From the NCBI RefSeq assembly GCF_001545155.1, contig NZ_CP014226.1, positions 568,723-595,924 of the forward strand: a DNA stretch of 27,202 nucleotides, in the 5' to 3' direction. The stretch's first letter is position 1; each line of letters begins with the position of its first letter. Shown here piece by piece: positions 15,797 through 24,568 of the stretch. The position numbers were made by a program, and so were the translations under genes. The notes beneath the pieces are model-generated. The model searched no databases. It was not told the DNA's origin and saw only the letters and a program-made list of their open reading frames with translations. Source of the stretch: Halomonas chromatireducens. GTDB lineage: Bacteria > Pseudomonadota > Gammaproteobacteria > Pseudomonadales > Halomonadaceae.

Positions 15797-15871
15797 TGGG
15801 GTATAGCCAAGTGGTAAGGCACCGGTTTTTGGTATCGGCATTCCCAGGTTCGAATCCTGGTACCCCAGCCA
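15797..15871 (+). tRNA. tRNA-Gln (UUG)
   Basis: A 75-nt cloverleaf: acceptor TGGGGTA with TACCCCA, anticodon loop TTTTGGT (anticodon TTG), T-loop TTCGAAT and an encoded CCA. Only 6 bases separate it from tRNA-Phe. tRNA-Gln(UUG) is one of the substrates of SelU, whose gene is in this window. Confidence 0.97.
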
Positions 15872-15916
15872 CGCCAACGCTTTTCCGATTCTGCAGTTCG
15901 CCTGGATCGGCCCCGA

Positions 15917-15992
<76 letters not shown>

Positions 15993-16039
15993 TCCGAAGC
16001 GGGTGGAAATTTGGGAAATCAGCGAATTGCAGCTATTTT

Positions 16040-16064
16040 AAACCGTCCATCGAGGCGGTTTTTT
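16040..16064 (+). terminator. rho-independent terminator after the tRNA cluster
   Basis: AAACCGTC (16040-16047) pairs with GGCGGTTT (16054-16061) with one G-U pair and a 6-base loop, and the T-run extends to 16064. It lies 47 bases after tRNA-Thr. The remaining 155 bases up to the ectD ribosome binding site show no gene or convincing promoter. Confidence 0.75.
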
Positions 16065-16219
16065 CGTGTCTGCGCAGCGGGAAACACACTTGCTACCCGG
16101 GCCTTGAAACCCCATCTGATGATCACCACATTCTTCCATGCAAGGTCCCCCTGGGGCCTCCCGCCACGGCGACAGTGCCGTTGGGGCGAGTTCAATCTGA
16201 AAACTGGTCACGGATACAC

Positions 16220-16229
16220 AGGAGGTGAT
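16220..16229 (+). promoter_or_regulatory. full-length Shine-Dalgarno of ectD
   Basis: AGGAGGTGAT is complementary to the 16S 3' end over its whole length. With 8 bases between AGGAGG and ATG 16234, it selects that ATG over the in-frame GTG at 16225, which lies inside the site. Confidence 0.85.
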
Positions 16230-16233
16230 TGGG

Positions 16234-17232
16234 ATGCCAGTGCAGACATCGTCCACCCGCAAGTTGAAACAGGCAACCGACTACACCGTTGCCGGTGCGT
16301 CAGCCGCTCTCGGCCAGGCAGCAGGTTATGCCAACCGGATACAGGATCCTTACCCCACTCGCCTGAGCGAGCCGCTCGATGTGCCCTGGCTCGACCGCCA
16401 GGAGGCAGTGGTCAAGGGGCGTGCCGAGGATGGCCCACTGAGCCAGGCGCAGCTCGATGAGTTCGACCGCAAGGGGTTCCTCTTCGAGCCCAATTTCATC
16501 CGGGGAGAGGAGCTCGAGGTGCTGTATGAGGAGCTGAACGAGCTGCTGGGGCGCGACGACTTCCGTGGTCGCGATTTCAGCATCACCGAGCCCGACAGCC
16601 GCGAGATCCGTTCGCTGTTTGCCGTCCACTTCCTCTCCGAGCACTTCCGGAAGCTGGCCCACGATGAGCGGCTGATGGGCCGGGCCCGGCAGATTCTTGG
16701 CGGCGACGCCTATGTTCATCAGTCGCGTATCAACTACAAGCCTGGCTTCGAGGGCAAGGGCTTCAGTTGGCACTCCGACTTCGAGACCTGGCACGCCGAG
16801 GACGGCATGCCTTCCATGCATGCGGTGAGCGCCTCCATCGTGCTGACCGACAACCATGCTTTCAATGGACCGCTGATGCTGATTCCCGGCTCACACAAGA
16901 TCTATGTGCCATGCCTTGGCGAGACGCCCGATGATCACCACAAGCAGTCACTGAAGCGCCAGGAGTTCGGCGTGCCGAGGCGCGATGCGCTCAGGCAACT
17001 GGTCGAGCGAAACGGCATCGAGGCACCGACTGGCGCCGCCGGTGGCCTGCTGCTGTTCGACTGCAATACACTGCATGGATCGAATGCCAACATGTCGCCG
17101 GATCCGCGCAGCAATATCTTCTTCGTCTACAATCGACGTGATAATGCGTGTGTCGAACCCTTCGCTGCCCGGCGCAGACGGCCAAGCTTCCTGGCCCATG
17201 CTCCGGACGAAGCGTGGTCGCCGGAGCAGTGA
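16234..17232 (+). CDS. ectD: ectoine hydroxylase EctD
   Basis: This 332-residue Fe(II)- and 2-oxoglutarate-dependent dioxygenase turns ectoine into 5-hydroxyectoine, a compatible solute for salt and heat stress. The iron ligands are His180 and Asp182 (FSWHSDFETWHAEDG) and His281 (NTLHGSN). PGSHKIYV and a RSNIFFVYN segment with the 2-oxoglutarate-binding Arg are also present. The length equals that recalled for H. elongata EctD. It stands alone, away from any ectABC genes, which is common in Halomonas. Salt regulation is likely from the family, but I could not identify its promoter. Confidence 0.97.
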   Translation: MPVQTSSTRKLKQATDYTVAGASAALGQAAGYANRIQDPYPTRLSEPLDVPWLDRQEAVVKGRAEDGPLSQAQLDEFDRKGFLFEPNFIRGEELEVLYEELNELLGRDDFRGRDFSITEPDSREIRSLFAVHFLSEHFRKLAHDERLMGRARQILGGDAYVHQSRINYKPGFEGKGFSWHSDFETWHAEDGMPSMHAVSASIVLTDNHAFNGPLMLIPGSHKIYVPCLGETPDDHHKQSLKRQEFGVPRRDALRQLVERNGIEAPTGAAGGLLLFDCNTLHGSNANMSPDPRSNIFFVYNRRDNACVEPFAARRRRPSFLAHAPDEAWSPEQ

Positions 17233-17337
17233 TGCCCTCCTCGAGCCTGGGGGATTGTGGAACAGGGCGCTTGGTGGGGTAGACTGTCTAGCTTGTTATT
17301 GAAGAGCGGCACGCATTTGAGAAGGAGAAGACCCGCC

Positions 17338-18003
17338 ATGCGCTTTGTCCCACGTTTTACCGATGGTCAGGAGTTTCCCCATCCGCTCGGAAAGGTCGTG
17401 TGTATTGGTCGCAACTATGCCGACCACGCCAGGGAGCTGGATAACCCGGTACCCAGCGAGCCGCTGCTGTTCATAAAGCCAGCCCCCAGTGTGGTCAACC
17501 TGGACGAGCCGCTCGATCCTCCTTTTTCCCGCGGGGATGTACATTACGAGATCGAGCTGGCGCTGCTTATCGGCGAGGAGCTATCCCATGCCACGTCGGA
17601 CGAGGCAGAGCGCGCCATCGTCGGTATCGGCCTTGGCCTGGACTTGACGCTGCGCGACGTACAAACGCGCCTCAAGGAGAAGGGTCACCCCTGGGAAGTG
17701 GCCAAGTGCTTCGACGGTGCCTGCCCGCTCAGCGACTTCCTGCCGCTCAGCCGCGTGCCGAACTGGAATGCGCTCTCCTTCGAGCTGGAGATCGATGGTG
17801 AGCTGCGACAGCATGGCGAAGGTTCGGACATGCTGTTCCCGGTCCCGACACTGGTAGCGGAGATGAGCCGACATTTCACCCTGCAGCCGGGTGATGTGAT
17901 CCTCACCGGTACGCCCGAAGGAGTGGGTGAGTTACCCCGTGGCGCCAGGCTTCGCATGACTCTGACCGGGGGCCTGGAAGCGACGGTCAAGGTAGCGGAG
18001 TGA
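17338..18003 (+). CDS. fumarylacetoacetate hydrolase family protein (YcgM-like)
   Basis: This 221-residue protein has the compact FAH fold of E. coli YcgM and human FAHD1. Metal ligands are Glu71 and Glu73 (HYEIELALLIG) and Asp102 (GLGLDLTLRD). Lys123 lies in AKCFDGACPLSDF, and the C-terminal GTPEGVG loop is intact. Relatives act as acylpyruvate hydrolases, oxaloacetate decarboxylases or oxaloacetate tautomerases, so the substrate is not certain. AAGGAG lies before ATG 17338. The frame is open upstream to 17257, but those residues are not family-like. It ends at a long hairpin shared with the convergent speA. Confidence 0.9.
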   Translation: MRFVPRFTDGQEFPHPLGKVVCIGRNYADHARELDNPVPSEPLLFIKPAPSVVNLDEPLDPPFSRGDVHYEIELALLIGEELSHATSDEAERAIVGIGLGLDLTLRDVQTRLKEKGHPWEVAKCFDGACPLSDFLPLSRVPNWNALSFELEIDGELRQHGEGSDMLFPVPTLVAEMSRHFTLQPGDVILTGTPEGVGELPRGARLRMTLTGGLEATVKVAE

Positions 18004-18034
18004 ACCAGGCAGCCTGAGGCGAGACCATAGCCTC

Positions 18035-18081
18035 ACGACAAGACGCCCCCGCGCTGGTATGACGCGGGGGCGTCTTGTCGT
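18035..18081. terminator. long bidirectional hairpin between convergent genes
   Basis: A perfect 19-bp stem (18035-18053 with 18063-18081) and a 9-base loop lie between the FAH-family gene (plus) and speA (minus), about 30 bases from each stop. The arms carry GC-rich tops; a clear T-run is missing on both sides. Confidence 0.75.
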
Positions 18082-18107
18082 CTATCGCTTGAGTGTGTCG
18101 GCCTCAC

Positions 18108-20030
18108 TTACTCGAGGTAGGTATACCCTTGCAGCCCGGCGGAGAGATCGTCGAGGAACTGTGCCTGCTCCTCCTGCGGCAGGCCGCTCTCGGCCAGCTG
18201 GCCGGCCAGCCGCTCACGCAGCACCTCGGCATCGAAATTGACGTAGGCGAGGACGTCGGCCACACGGTCCCCCTGCTGGGCATGGGACAACACCCAGCGC
18301 CCATCGTCGCCCAGGGCGGCGTCCACCGAGTCGGTATCGCCGAACAGGTTGTGCAGGTCGCCGAGGATCTCCTGATAGGCGCCGACCAGGAAGAAGCCCA
18401 GCAGTCGCTCCTCGCCCTCGCGCCACTCCGGTAGTGGCAGGGTGGTTTCCACGCCCTGGCCATCCACGTAGCCGTCGATGCGGCCGTCGCTATCACAGGT
18501 GATGTCCTGGATCACTCCGCGGCGGGTCGGCTCGCGGTCGAGTCCGGTCAGCGGCAACACCGGGAAGATCTGGTCGATACCCCAGACGTCGGGCACAGAC
18601 TGGAACAGCGAGAAGTTGACGAACAGCTTGTCGGCGAGCTTTTCGGCCAGTTCGTCGATGATCTCCCGATGGGCCCGGTTGCGGCTGTCCAGCCGTGAGC
18701 GCAGGCGGGCGCAGGCGGCGAAATAGACCCCTTCGCCTTCGGCGCGCACGGTGATGTCGGCAAGCCCCATGATGAAGCGGGCATGCAGTTCGCTCATGGC
18801 CTGCAGCAGGTCGTGCCATGCTTCCACCAGCCCACGAGGCTCCATGTGATCAAAGAGCAGGTCGTGGACCCGCCACAGCTCCTCGAGCTGGGGGTCATCC
18901 TCGGCCCGGCGCTCGGGAGCCTGGTCGTTGACCCGCTCCTCACCGATCACGTTGGTGATTAGCACGGCGTGGTGCGCGGTGAGCGCCCGGCCGGACTCGC
19001 TGATCAGGTGGGGCTGGGGTATCTCTGCCTCGCTGCAGGCCTGGGCGAAGGCGCTGACCACGTTGCGGGCATATTCACGCATGGAGTAGTTGATCGAGCA
19101 GAAGCTGCGCGAGCGGGTGCCTTCGTAGTCGATGCCGAGCCCGCCACCCACGTCGACGGTATCGATGGGGACGCCGAGTGCCAGCAGGCTCTGGTAGAAG
19201 CGTGCGCACTCCCGCAGGCCGAACTGGATGTCGCGGATATTGGCGATCTGCGAGCCCAGGTGGAAATGCACCAGCTGCAGGCAGCCGAGGGAGTCGGTCT
19301 TGCGCAGGCTTTCCACTACGGCCAGCATCTGGCCGGCGGTGAGGCCGAATTTGGATTTCTCGCCACCGGTATCCTGCCACTTGCCCATCCCCACCGAGGC
19401 CAGGCGGGCCCGCAGGCCGATACGAGGGGTCACTTCGAGCCGTTCAGCCTCTTCCATGATCAACGGCAGCTCGGAAAACTTCTCTACCACTAGATACACC
19501 CGGTGACCGAGTTTTTCTCCCATCAGTGCCAGGCGGATGTACTCGCGGTCCTTGTAACCGTTGCAGACGATCAAGGAGGGGCCGTCGCCGGAGAGTGCCA
19601 GCACCGCCAGCAGCTCCGGCTTGCTGCCGGCCTCGAGGCCGACTCGCCCGTGACCGCGCTCGCGGGTGGCGAGAATCTCCTCGACCACCCGGCGCTGCTG
19701 ATTGACCTTGATGGGATAGACCGCGGTATAGCCGCCGGTGTACTCCTCCTCGGTCATGGCCAGGTCGAAGGCATCGCAGAGCTGCTCGACCCGGTCGTGG
19801 AGGATATCGCTGAAGCGCACCAGCACCGGCAGGCGCAGGCCGGCTTCACGCAACTCGTCCACTAGCGGTGCGAGTGGCAGCGCCGGGCCGTCGGCTTCGC
19901 TGCCGAGCGGTCGTACCAGCGCGTGGCCGGCATCGTCCACATCGAAATAGCCGCTGCCCCACTGGTCGATGTTCCAGGTGCGTCGGGCGCGCTGGGCGGG
20001 GCCGGAGGCTGCTCCCATCGATAGAGTCAT
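18108..20030 (-). CDS. speA: biosynthetic arginine decarboxylase SpeA
   Basis: This 640-residue PLP enzyme converts arginine to agmatine for putrescine and spermidine synthesis. It starts like the family (WNIDQWGSGYFDV near 19-31). The PLP lysine is Lys108 in YPIKVNQQ, followed by GLEAGSKPELLAVLAL, HFHLGSQI and VDVGGGLGIDYEGT. The C-terminal part retains CDSDGRIDGYV with the catalytic Cys region. It is close to the usual 630-660 residues. Its ATG overlaps the thrB stop (ATGA), so it depends on thrB translation. Confidence 0.97.
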   Translation of the reverse strand: MTLSMGAASGPAQRARRTWNIDQWGSGYFDVDDAGHALVRPLGSEADGPALPLAPLVDELREAGLRLPVLVRFSDILHDRVEQLCDAFDLAMTEEEYTGGYTAVYPIKVNQQRRVVEEILATRERGHGRVGLEAGSKPELLAVLALSGDGPSLIVCNGYKDREYIRLALMGEKLGHRVYLVVEKFSELPLIMEEAERLEVTPRIGLRARLASVGMGKWQDTGGEKSKFGLTAGQMLAVVESLRKTDSLGCLQLVHFHLGSQIANIRDIQFGLRECARFYQSLLALGVPIDTVDVGGGLGIDYEGTRSRSFCSINYSMREYARNVVSAFAQACSEAEIPQPHLISESGRALTAHHAVLITNVIGEERVNDQAPERRAEDDPQLEELWRVHDLLFDHMEPRGLVEAWHDLLQAMSELHARFIMGLADITVRAEGEGVYFAACARLRSRLDSRNRAHREIIDELAEKLADKLFVNFSLFQSVPDVWGIDQIFPVLPLTGLDREPTRRGVIQDITCDSDGRIDGYVDGQGVETTLPLPEWREGEERLLGFFLVGAYQEILGDLHNLFGDTDSVDAALGDDGRWVLSHAQQGDRVADVLAYVNFDAEVLRERLAGQLAESGLPQEEQAQFLDDLSAGLQGYTYLE

Positions 20031-20989
20031 GCGTTGCTCGCTTCGGGCAGGGGCAGGGCGCCATGGGTAAGGCGTGCCGTGAGAATGGTATGGAACTGTG
20101 TCGGATCGTGGGGCGTCAGGTCATGGGCCGGCGGGTACACATAGACCACCAGCAGGCGGGAAAGCCAGTAGCGCAGGGCGGTCATGCGCAGCATCGTTGG
20201 CCACACTTCGCGCTCGGGGCCGGTGAGCGGTCGCCGATTCTGGTAGGCGCGCAGGATCACGTCGTGGCGCTCGGCGTCCAGCCGCCCGTCGGCGTCGGAG
20301 GCCCAGTCGTTGATGACGATGGCCAGGTCGAAGAGCAGGTCCCCGGTGCAGCCATTGTAGAAGTCGATGATGCCGCCGAGGCGATCACCCTCGAACAGGG
20401 TATTGTCACGAAAGAGGTCGCCGTGCAGCGCCCCCTGGGGTAGCGGTGGCGCATCACCGAAGACCCCCTGGTAGATCTCCACCTCGTCCTTCATCAGCGC
20501 CTGGTCCTCCGGCGACAGGTAGACCAGCACCCGGTGATGCATGGCCATCAGCCAGTTCAGGTCGCGAGGGTTGGGGCGGTGGCCGGGAAAGTGCTGCGAG
20601 ACCACGTGCATGCGACCCAGGGTATCGCCGAGGACACGACACTGTTCCAGGCTGGGTGACAGGGGATGGCGGCCCGGCAACCGCGGGAAGAGCAGCGATG
20701 GCTTCCCCGACAGGCTGTGCAGGGCGACACCCTCACGATCGTGAACGGGACCCGGCACCGGCAGGCGATGCTCGTCCCGATAGTCGAGCAGCTCGACGAA
20801 GAACGGCAGCTCCTCATGTTCGCCCTGCTCGAAGAGGGTCAGAACCAGCTCACGACGATCGGTGGTGACGAAGAAGGGGGAGTTTTCGGTGCCACCGGCC
20901 ACGCCCTCCAGTGTCGCCAGCGAACCGACGTCGAAATGGCTGAGGAATTCTGCGACCTGAGCGTCGCTTAGTGGTGTGAATACGGCCAT
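20027..20989 (-). CDS. thrB: homoserine kinase, aminoglycoside-phosphotransferase type
   Basis: This 320-residue kinase phosphorylates homoserine for threonine synthesis and is of the Pseudomonas type (APH/choline kinase fold), not the GHMP type of E. coli. HGDLFRDN (189-196) is the catalytic loop and DFYNGCTGDLLFDLA (from 209) holds the metal-binding Asp. The start MAVFTPLSDAQVAEFL is typical and GAGAGAG precedes it; a long in-frame extension upstream overlaps the DUF2782 gene and is rejected. TACAAT on the minus strand (21025-21020) might be a -10 of its own. The neighbourhood DUF2782-polA-thrB is as in Pseudomonas. Confidence 0.95.
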   Translation of the reverse strand: MAVFTPLSDAQVAEFLSHFDVGSLATLEGVAGGTENSPFFVTTDRRELVLTLFEQGEHEELPFFVELLDYRDEHRLPVPGPVHDREGVALHSLSGKPSLLFPRLPGRHPLSPSLEQCRVLGDTLGRMHVVSQHFPGHRPNPRDLNWLMAMHHRVLVYLSPEDQALMKDEVEIYQGVFGDAPPLPQGALHGDLFRDNTLFEGDRLGGIIDFYNGCTGDLLFDLAIVINDWASDADGRLDAERHDVILRAYQNRRPLTGPEREVWPTMLRMTALRYWLSRLLVVYVYPPAHDLTPHDPTQFHTILTARLTHGALPLPEASNA

Positions 20990-21099
20990 GTCTCTCTCGC
21001 CCGGGTTGCCAAGCCGCCTATTGTAGCGACTTGGCACTTCGATGCACGTCCGAGGAGGATGGTTCGACATCCGGGCATCGTCAAAGCACGGATCGGGCG

Positions 21100-21396
21100 C
21101 TACCAGTTGATCAGCACCCACTGGGGCACGGCTATGCGGTCGCCTTCCTGGCGTTCGAAGTTGCCGTCGCCGTCATGGTCCACCAGGTAGTAACTGGGAC
21201 CCTGGGCTGGACGGATCTCGATGGCGTAAAGCTGGCCGTTCACCCGGTACTCGCGAATGGTGCGATCCTCTTCCTGGCGGATGGTGATATCGGGTTCCAC
21301 ATCGGCGGAGGATTGCGCCAGGGCCGGGGTGGCAAGGGTCAGGCCAAGCCCAAGGGAGAGCAGTGCGACAGCCAGGATATGACGCTTTGTGTTCAT
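21100..21396 (-). CDS. DUF2782 family secreted protein
   Basis: This 98-residue protein has a signal peptide ([15 protein letters not shown] then ATPALAQ) with probable cleavage after ALA. The mature part of about 70 residues has [16 protein letters not shown], then [14 protein letters not shown], matching DUF2782. DHDGDGNFE resembles a calcium-binding Asp-rich loop, though this is not shown for the family. The function is unknown. GGAGGT lies 6 bases before the ATG. It diverges from polA and lies 110 bases upstream of thrB on the same strand. Confidence 0.85.
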   Translation of the reverse strand: MNTKRHILAVALLSLGLGLTLATPALAQSSADVEPDITIRQEEDRTIREYRVNGQLYAIEIRPAQGPSYYLVDHDGDGNFERQEGDRIAVPQWVLINW

Positions 21397-21440
21397 CTCG
21401 ACCTCCAAAGCCGGCTTGCGACAATCGCTTTCACCGCGCG

Positions 21441-21470
21441 GGTATAGATGCAGTGTACGACGTTGGACAA
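21441..21470 (-). promoter_or_regulatory. candidate promoter of the DUF2782 gene
   Basis: On the minus strand TTGTCC (21470-21465) and TATACC (21446-21441) are 18 bases apart, ending about 45 bases before the ATG. It lies in the gap shared with polA. No clear promoter was found for polA itself. Confidence 0.35.
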
Positions 21471-21565
21471 CACGAACCCAATGTCGGCGGCAAAACCGTT
21501 GCGCAATGCGTATCATGGCTGACCAGGATCACGTTTTCTTGCACAGACTCAACGGATGCCGATAC

Positions 21566-24364
21566 ATGGCCGACACGGCCATCGTTCTCGTCGACGGTTC
21601 CTCCTATCTCTACCGAGCCTTCCACGCCCTGCCGCCCCTGACCACGTCCAAGGGGCAGCCCACCGGCGCCGTGAAAGGCGTGCTCAACATGCTCAAGAGA
21701 CTGATCAAGGATTATCCCGACAGCCCCATGGCGGTGGTCTTCGATGCCAAGGGCAAGACCTTTCGCGATGAGCTTTTCGATCAGTACAAGGCCCATCGCC
21801 CGCCCATGCCCGATGACCTGCGCTCCCAGGTGGAACCGCTGCATGCCTGCGTTCGAGCGCTGGGACTGCCGCTGCTGTGTGTCGAGGGGGTAGAGGCCGA
21901 CGATGTCATCGGCACCCTGGCACGCCATGCCACGGAGGCGGGCCGTGACGCGGTGATCTCCACCGGCGACAAGGACATGGCCCAACTGGTCAATGAGCAC
22001 ATTACGCTGGTCAACACCATGAAGGACGAGACCCTCGACGTGGAGGGGGTCAAGGCCAAGTTCGGCCTGCCGCCGGAGCTGATCATCGACTACCTGGCGC
22101 TGATGGGCGACAAGGTCGACAACATTCCCGGCGTGCCTGGGGTCGGCGGCAAGACGGCCCTGGGACTGCTGCAGGGCATGGGCGGCGGCCTGGATGCCAT
22201 CTATGCCGACCTGGAAAAGGTCAAGACGCTCGATTTTCGGGGGGCCAAGACGCTGCCCAAGAAGCTCGAGGAGCACCGCGAGATGGCGTATCTCTCGTAC
22301 CAGTTGGCCACCATCAAGACCGACTGCGAGCTGCCGGTGGGCCTCGACGACCTGGATATCGCCCATCCTGATCGCGACGCGCTAAAGCACTGGTACACCG
22401 AACTGGAGTTCAAGGCCTGGCTGTCGGAACTGCTGGAAGGCAAGGACGAAGGCGTCGACGACGTGGGCCGTGGCGCCGCGGTCGCAGGTACAGGCGCGGC
22501 GGGCAACCTCGATCCGGAGGCACCGCCGGCCAGCGTGGCGGCGTGCAAGAACCACCTGATCCTGACTCGGGAAGAGCTGGACGACTGGCTCTCGCGACTT
22601 GGAGCGGCCGAGGCGTTCTGCTTCGACCTGGAGACCAACAGCCTCAACTACATGGTCGCCGAGATCGTTGGCATCGGACTGGCGCTGGAGCCGGGGGAGG
22701 CGGCCTACATCCCCGTGGCCCACGACTACATCGATGTGCCCGACCAGCTCGATCGCGAGGAGGTGCTGGCGAGGCTCAAGCCGCTGTGGGAGGACGCCAA
22801 GCGGGGCAAGATCGGCCAGAACCTCAAGTACGACATTTCGGTGCTGGCCAACTACGATATCACCGTGCGCGGGCCGCTCACAGATACCATGCTCGAGTCC
22901 TACGTCCTCAATTCCACGGCGACCCGCCACGACATGGACTCGCTGGCGCTGAAGTATCTCGGCCAGAAGACCGTCAGCTTCGAGGAGATCGCCGGCAAGG
23001 GAGCCAAACAGCTCACCTTCAACCAGATCGACTTCGAGCAGGCCGTACCCTATGCCTGCGAGGATGCCGACGTGACGCTGCGGCTGCACTGCGAGCTGCG
23101 CCCACGGATCGAAGCCGAGGGGCGCCTGGCCGATGTGCTGGATACCATCGAACGGCCACTGATCCCGGTGTTGTCGCGCATGGAGCGCACCGGCGTGGCC
23201 CTGGATGCCGATCGGCTCCACCGCCAGAGCCAGGAGCTGGCCGAGCGCATCCGTGAGCTGGAGATTCGTGCCTTCGAGCTGGCCGGTCGCGAGTTCAACC
23301 TCGGCTCGCCCAAGCAGCTCGGGGAGATACTGTTCGAGGAGCAGAAGATTCCGGTGATCAAGAAGACGCCCAAGGGAGCGCCTTCCACCGCCGAGGCCGT
23401 GCTCGAGGAGCTGGCGCTGGACTATCCGCTGCCCAAGGTGATCATGGAGCACCGGGGGCTCTCCAAGCTCAAGTCCACCTACACGGATAAGCTGCCCCGG
23501 CTGGTCAACAAGGCAACGGGGCGACTGCATACCAGCTATCACCAGGCGGTCACCGCCACCGGGCGACTCTCGTCCAGCGACCCCAACCTGCAGAACATTC
23601 CGATACGAACCGAAGAAGGACGAAAGATCCGCCAGGCCTTCATCGCCCGGCCGGGCTACTGCATCGTCGCCGCCGACTATTCGCAGATCGAACTGCGCAT
23701 CATGGCCCACCTTTCCGAGGACAAGGGACTGCTCACCGCCTTCGCCGAAGGGCGTGACATCCATACCGCCACCGCCTCCGAGGTCTTCGGCGTGCCCATC
23801 GACAAGGTCTCCGGCGACCAGCGGCGCAGCGCCAAGGCGATCAACTTCGGCCTGATCTACGGCATGAGCGCCTGGGGGCTCTCCAGGCAGCTGCATATCG
23901 AGCGCAGTCAGGCGCAGACCTATATCGATCGCTATTTCGACCGCTATCCCGGCGTGGCGCGCTACATGGATCGCATTCGTGCCCAGGCGGCGGAAGATGG
24001 CTACGTGGAGACGGTCTTCGGGCGACGGCTCTATCTGCCGGAGATCCGTGCCCAGAACCATGCCCGGCGCCAGGCCGCCGAGCGTACCGCGATCAACGCC
24101 CCCATGCAGGGCACCGCGGCGGATATCATCAAGCGCGCCATGATCGAGGTCGACACCTGGCTGCATGAGCAAGCGGGCAAGGCGGCCGACTTCGACGCCG
24201 TGATGGTGATGCAGGTCCACGACGAGTTGGTCTTCGAAGTGGTCGAGGCCGAGGTGGCCGACTTCATTGTGCAGGTGAAGGAGAAGATGCAGGCCGCCGC
24301 CGAGCTCAGCGTGCCGCTGATCGTCGAAGCGGAGAGTGGGGTGGACTGGGACGAGGCTCACTAG
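21566..24364 (+). CDS. polA: DNA polymerase I
   Basis: This 932-residue polymerase has all three parts. The 5'-3' exonuclease (about 1-290) starts [16 protein letters not shown] and has GDKDMAQLV and [14 protein letters not shown]. The 3'-5' exonuclease is intact, with Asp354 and Glu356 in CFDLETNSL (355 and 357 in E. coli). The polymerase has Asp704 in [16 protein letters not shown], Lys757 in [12 protein letters not shown] and Asp886 in [10 protein letters not shown]. It fills gaps in repair and removes Okazaki primers. ATG 21566 begins the conserved start although the frame is open to 21389; the ribosome binding site is weak. Confidence 0.98.
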   Translation: MADTAIVLVDGSSYLYRAFHALPPLTTSKGQPTGAVKGVLNMLKRLIKDYPDSPMAVVFDAKGKTFRDELFDQYKAHRPPMPDDLRSQVEPLHACVRALGLPLLCVEGVEADDVIGTLARHATEAGRDAVISTGDKDMAQLVNEHITLVNTMKDETLDVEGVKAKFGLPPELIIDYLALMGDKVDNIPGVPGVGGKTALGLLQGMGGGLDAIYADLEKVKTLDFRGAKTLPKKLEEHREMAYLSYQLATIKTDCELPVGLDDLDIAHPDRDALKHWYTELEFKAWLSELLEGKDEGVDDVGRGAAVAGTGAAGNLDPEAPPASVAACKNHLILTREELDDWLSRLGAAEAFCFDLETNSLNYMVAEIVGIGLALEPGEAAYIPVAHDYIDVPDQLDREEVLARLKPLWEDAKRGKIGQNLKYDISVLANYDITVRGPLTDTMLESYVLNSTATRHDMDSLALKYLGQKTVSFEEIAGKGAKQLTFNQIDFEQAVPYACEDADVTLRLHCELRPRIEAEGRLADVLDTIERPLIPVLSRMERTGVALDADRLHRQSQELAERIRELEIRAFELAGREFNLGSPKQLGEILFEEQKIPVIKKTPKGAPSTAEAVLEELALDYPLPKVIMEHRGLSKLKSTYTDKLPRLVNKATGRLHTSYHQAVTATGRLSSSDPNLQNIPIRTEEGRKIRQAFIARPGYCIVAADYSQIELRIMAHLSEDKGLLTAFAEGRDIHTATASEVFGVPIDKVSGDQRRSAKAINFGLIYGMSAWGLSRQLHIERSQAQTYIDRYFDRYPGVARYMDRIRAQAAEDGYVETVFGRRLYLPEIRAQNHARRQAAERTAINAPMQGTAADIIKRAMIEVDTWLHEQAGKAADFDAVMVMQVHDELVFEVVEAEVADFIVQVKEKMQAAAELSVPLIVEAESGVDWDEAH

Positions 24365-24545
24365 CGTGAGTTCGGAGCCAGTAGTCTAGCGGGCGCCACC
24401 TACGCAAGCGGCGCCGGGGACGGGTCGGAGCGGAGGTCATTCTTCAGGGATGAAGAATGTAGCGCCCAGGGAGGGGTTCACAGCGCCTCCGCGAAGGCCG
24501 GGCCCCGGGAAAGCCGCGATGTTAGGCCCTCGCCGTCCCACCCCT
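24365..24545. repeat. palindrome-rich intergenic block, probable interspersed repeat
   Basis: The gap between convergent polA and the ABC transporter ATPase gene holds several inverted repeats. ATTCTTCA (24439-24446) pairs perfectly with TGAAGAAT (24451-24458) around a 4-base loop. GGCGCC occurs at 24392-24397 and again at 24410-24415, and GGGCCC occurs in the right half. Read on the minus strand, a part such as GTGAACCCCTCCCTGGG followed by CATCCCTG resembles short intergenic repeats that I recall from Halomonas and relatives. No gene is supported here. It may also act as the transcription end for both genes. Confidence 0.45.
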
Positions 24546-24568
24546 GAGCAACTGGCGTTTGGCCCCGC

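Noticed and set aside
22382..24361. 659-codon minus-strand open frame opposite polA
   Set aside because: Long antisense frames are common in high-GC DNA. The polA frame has all catalytic motifs, and the antisense product has no recognisable domain and is full of His, Gln and Gly.
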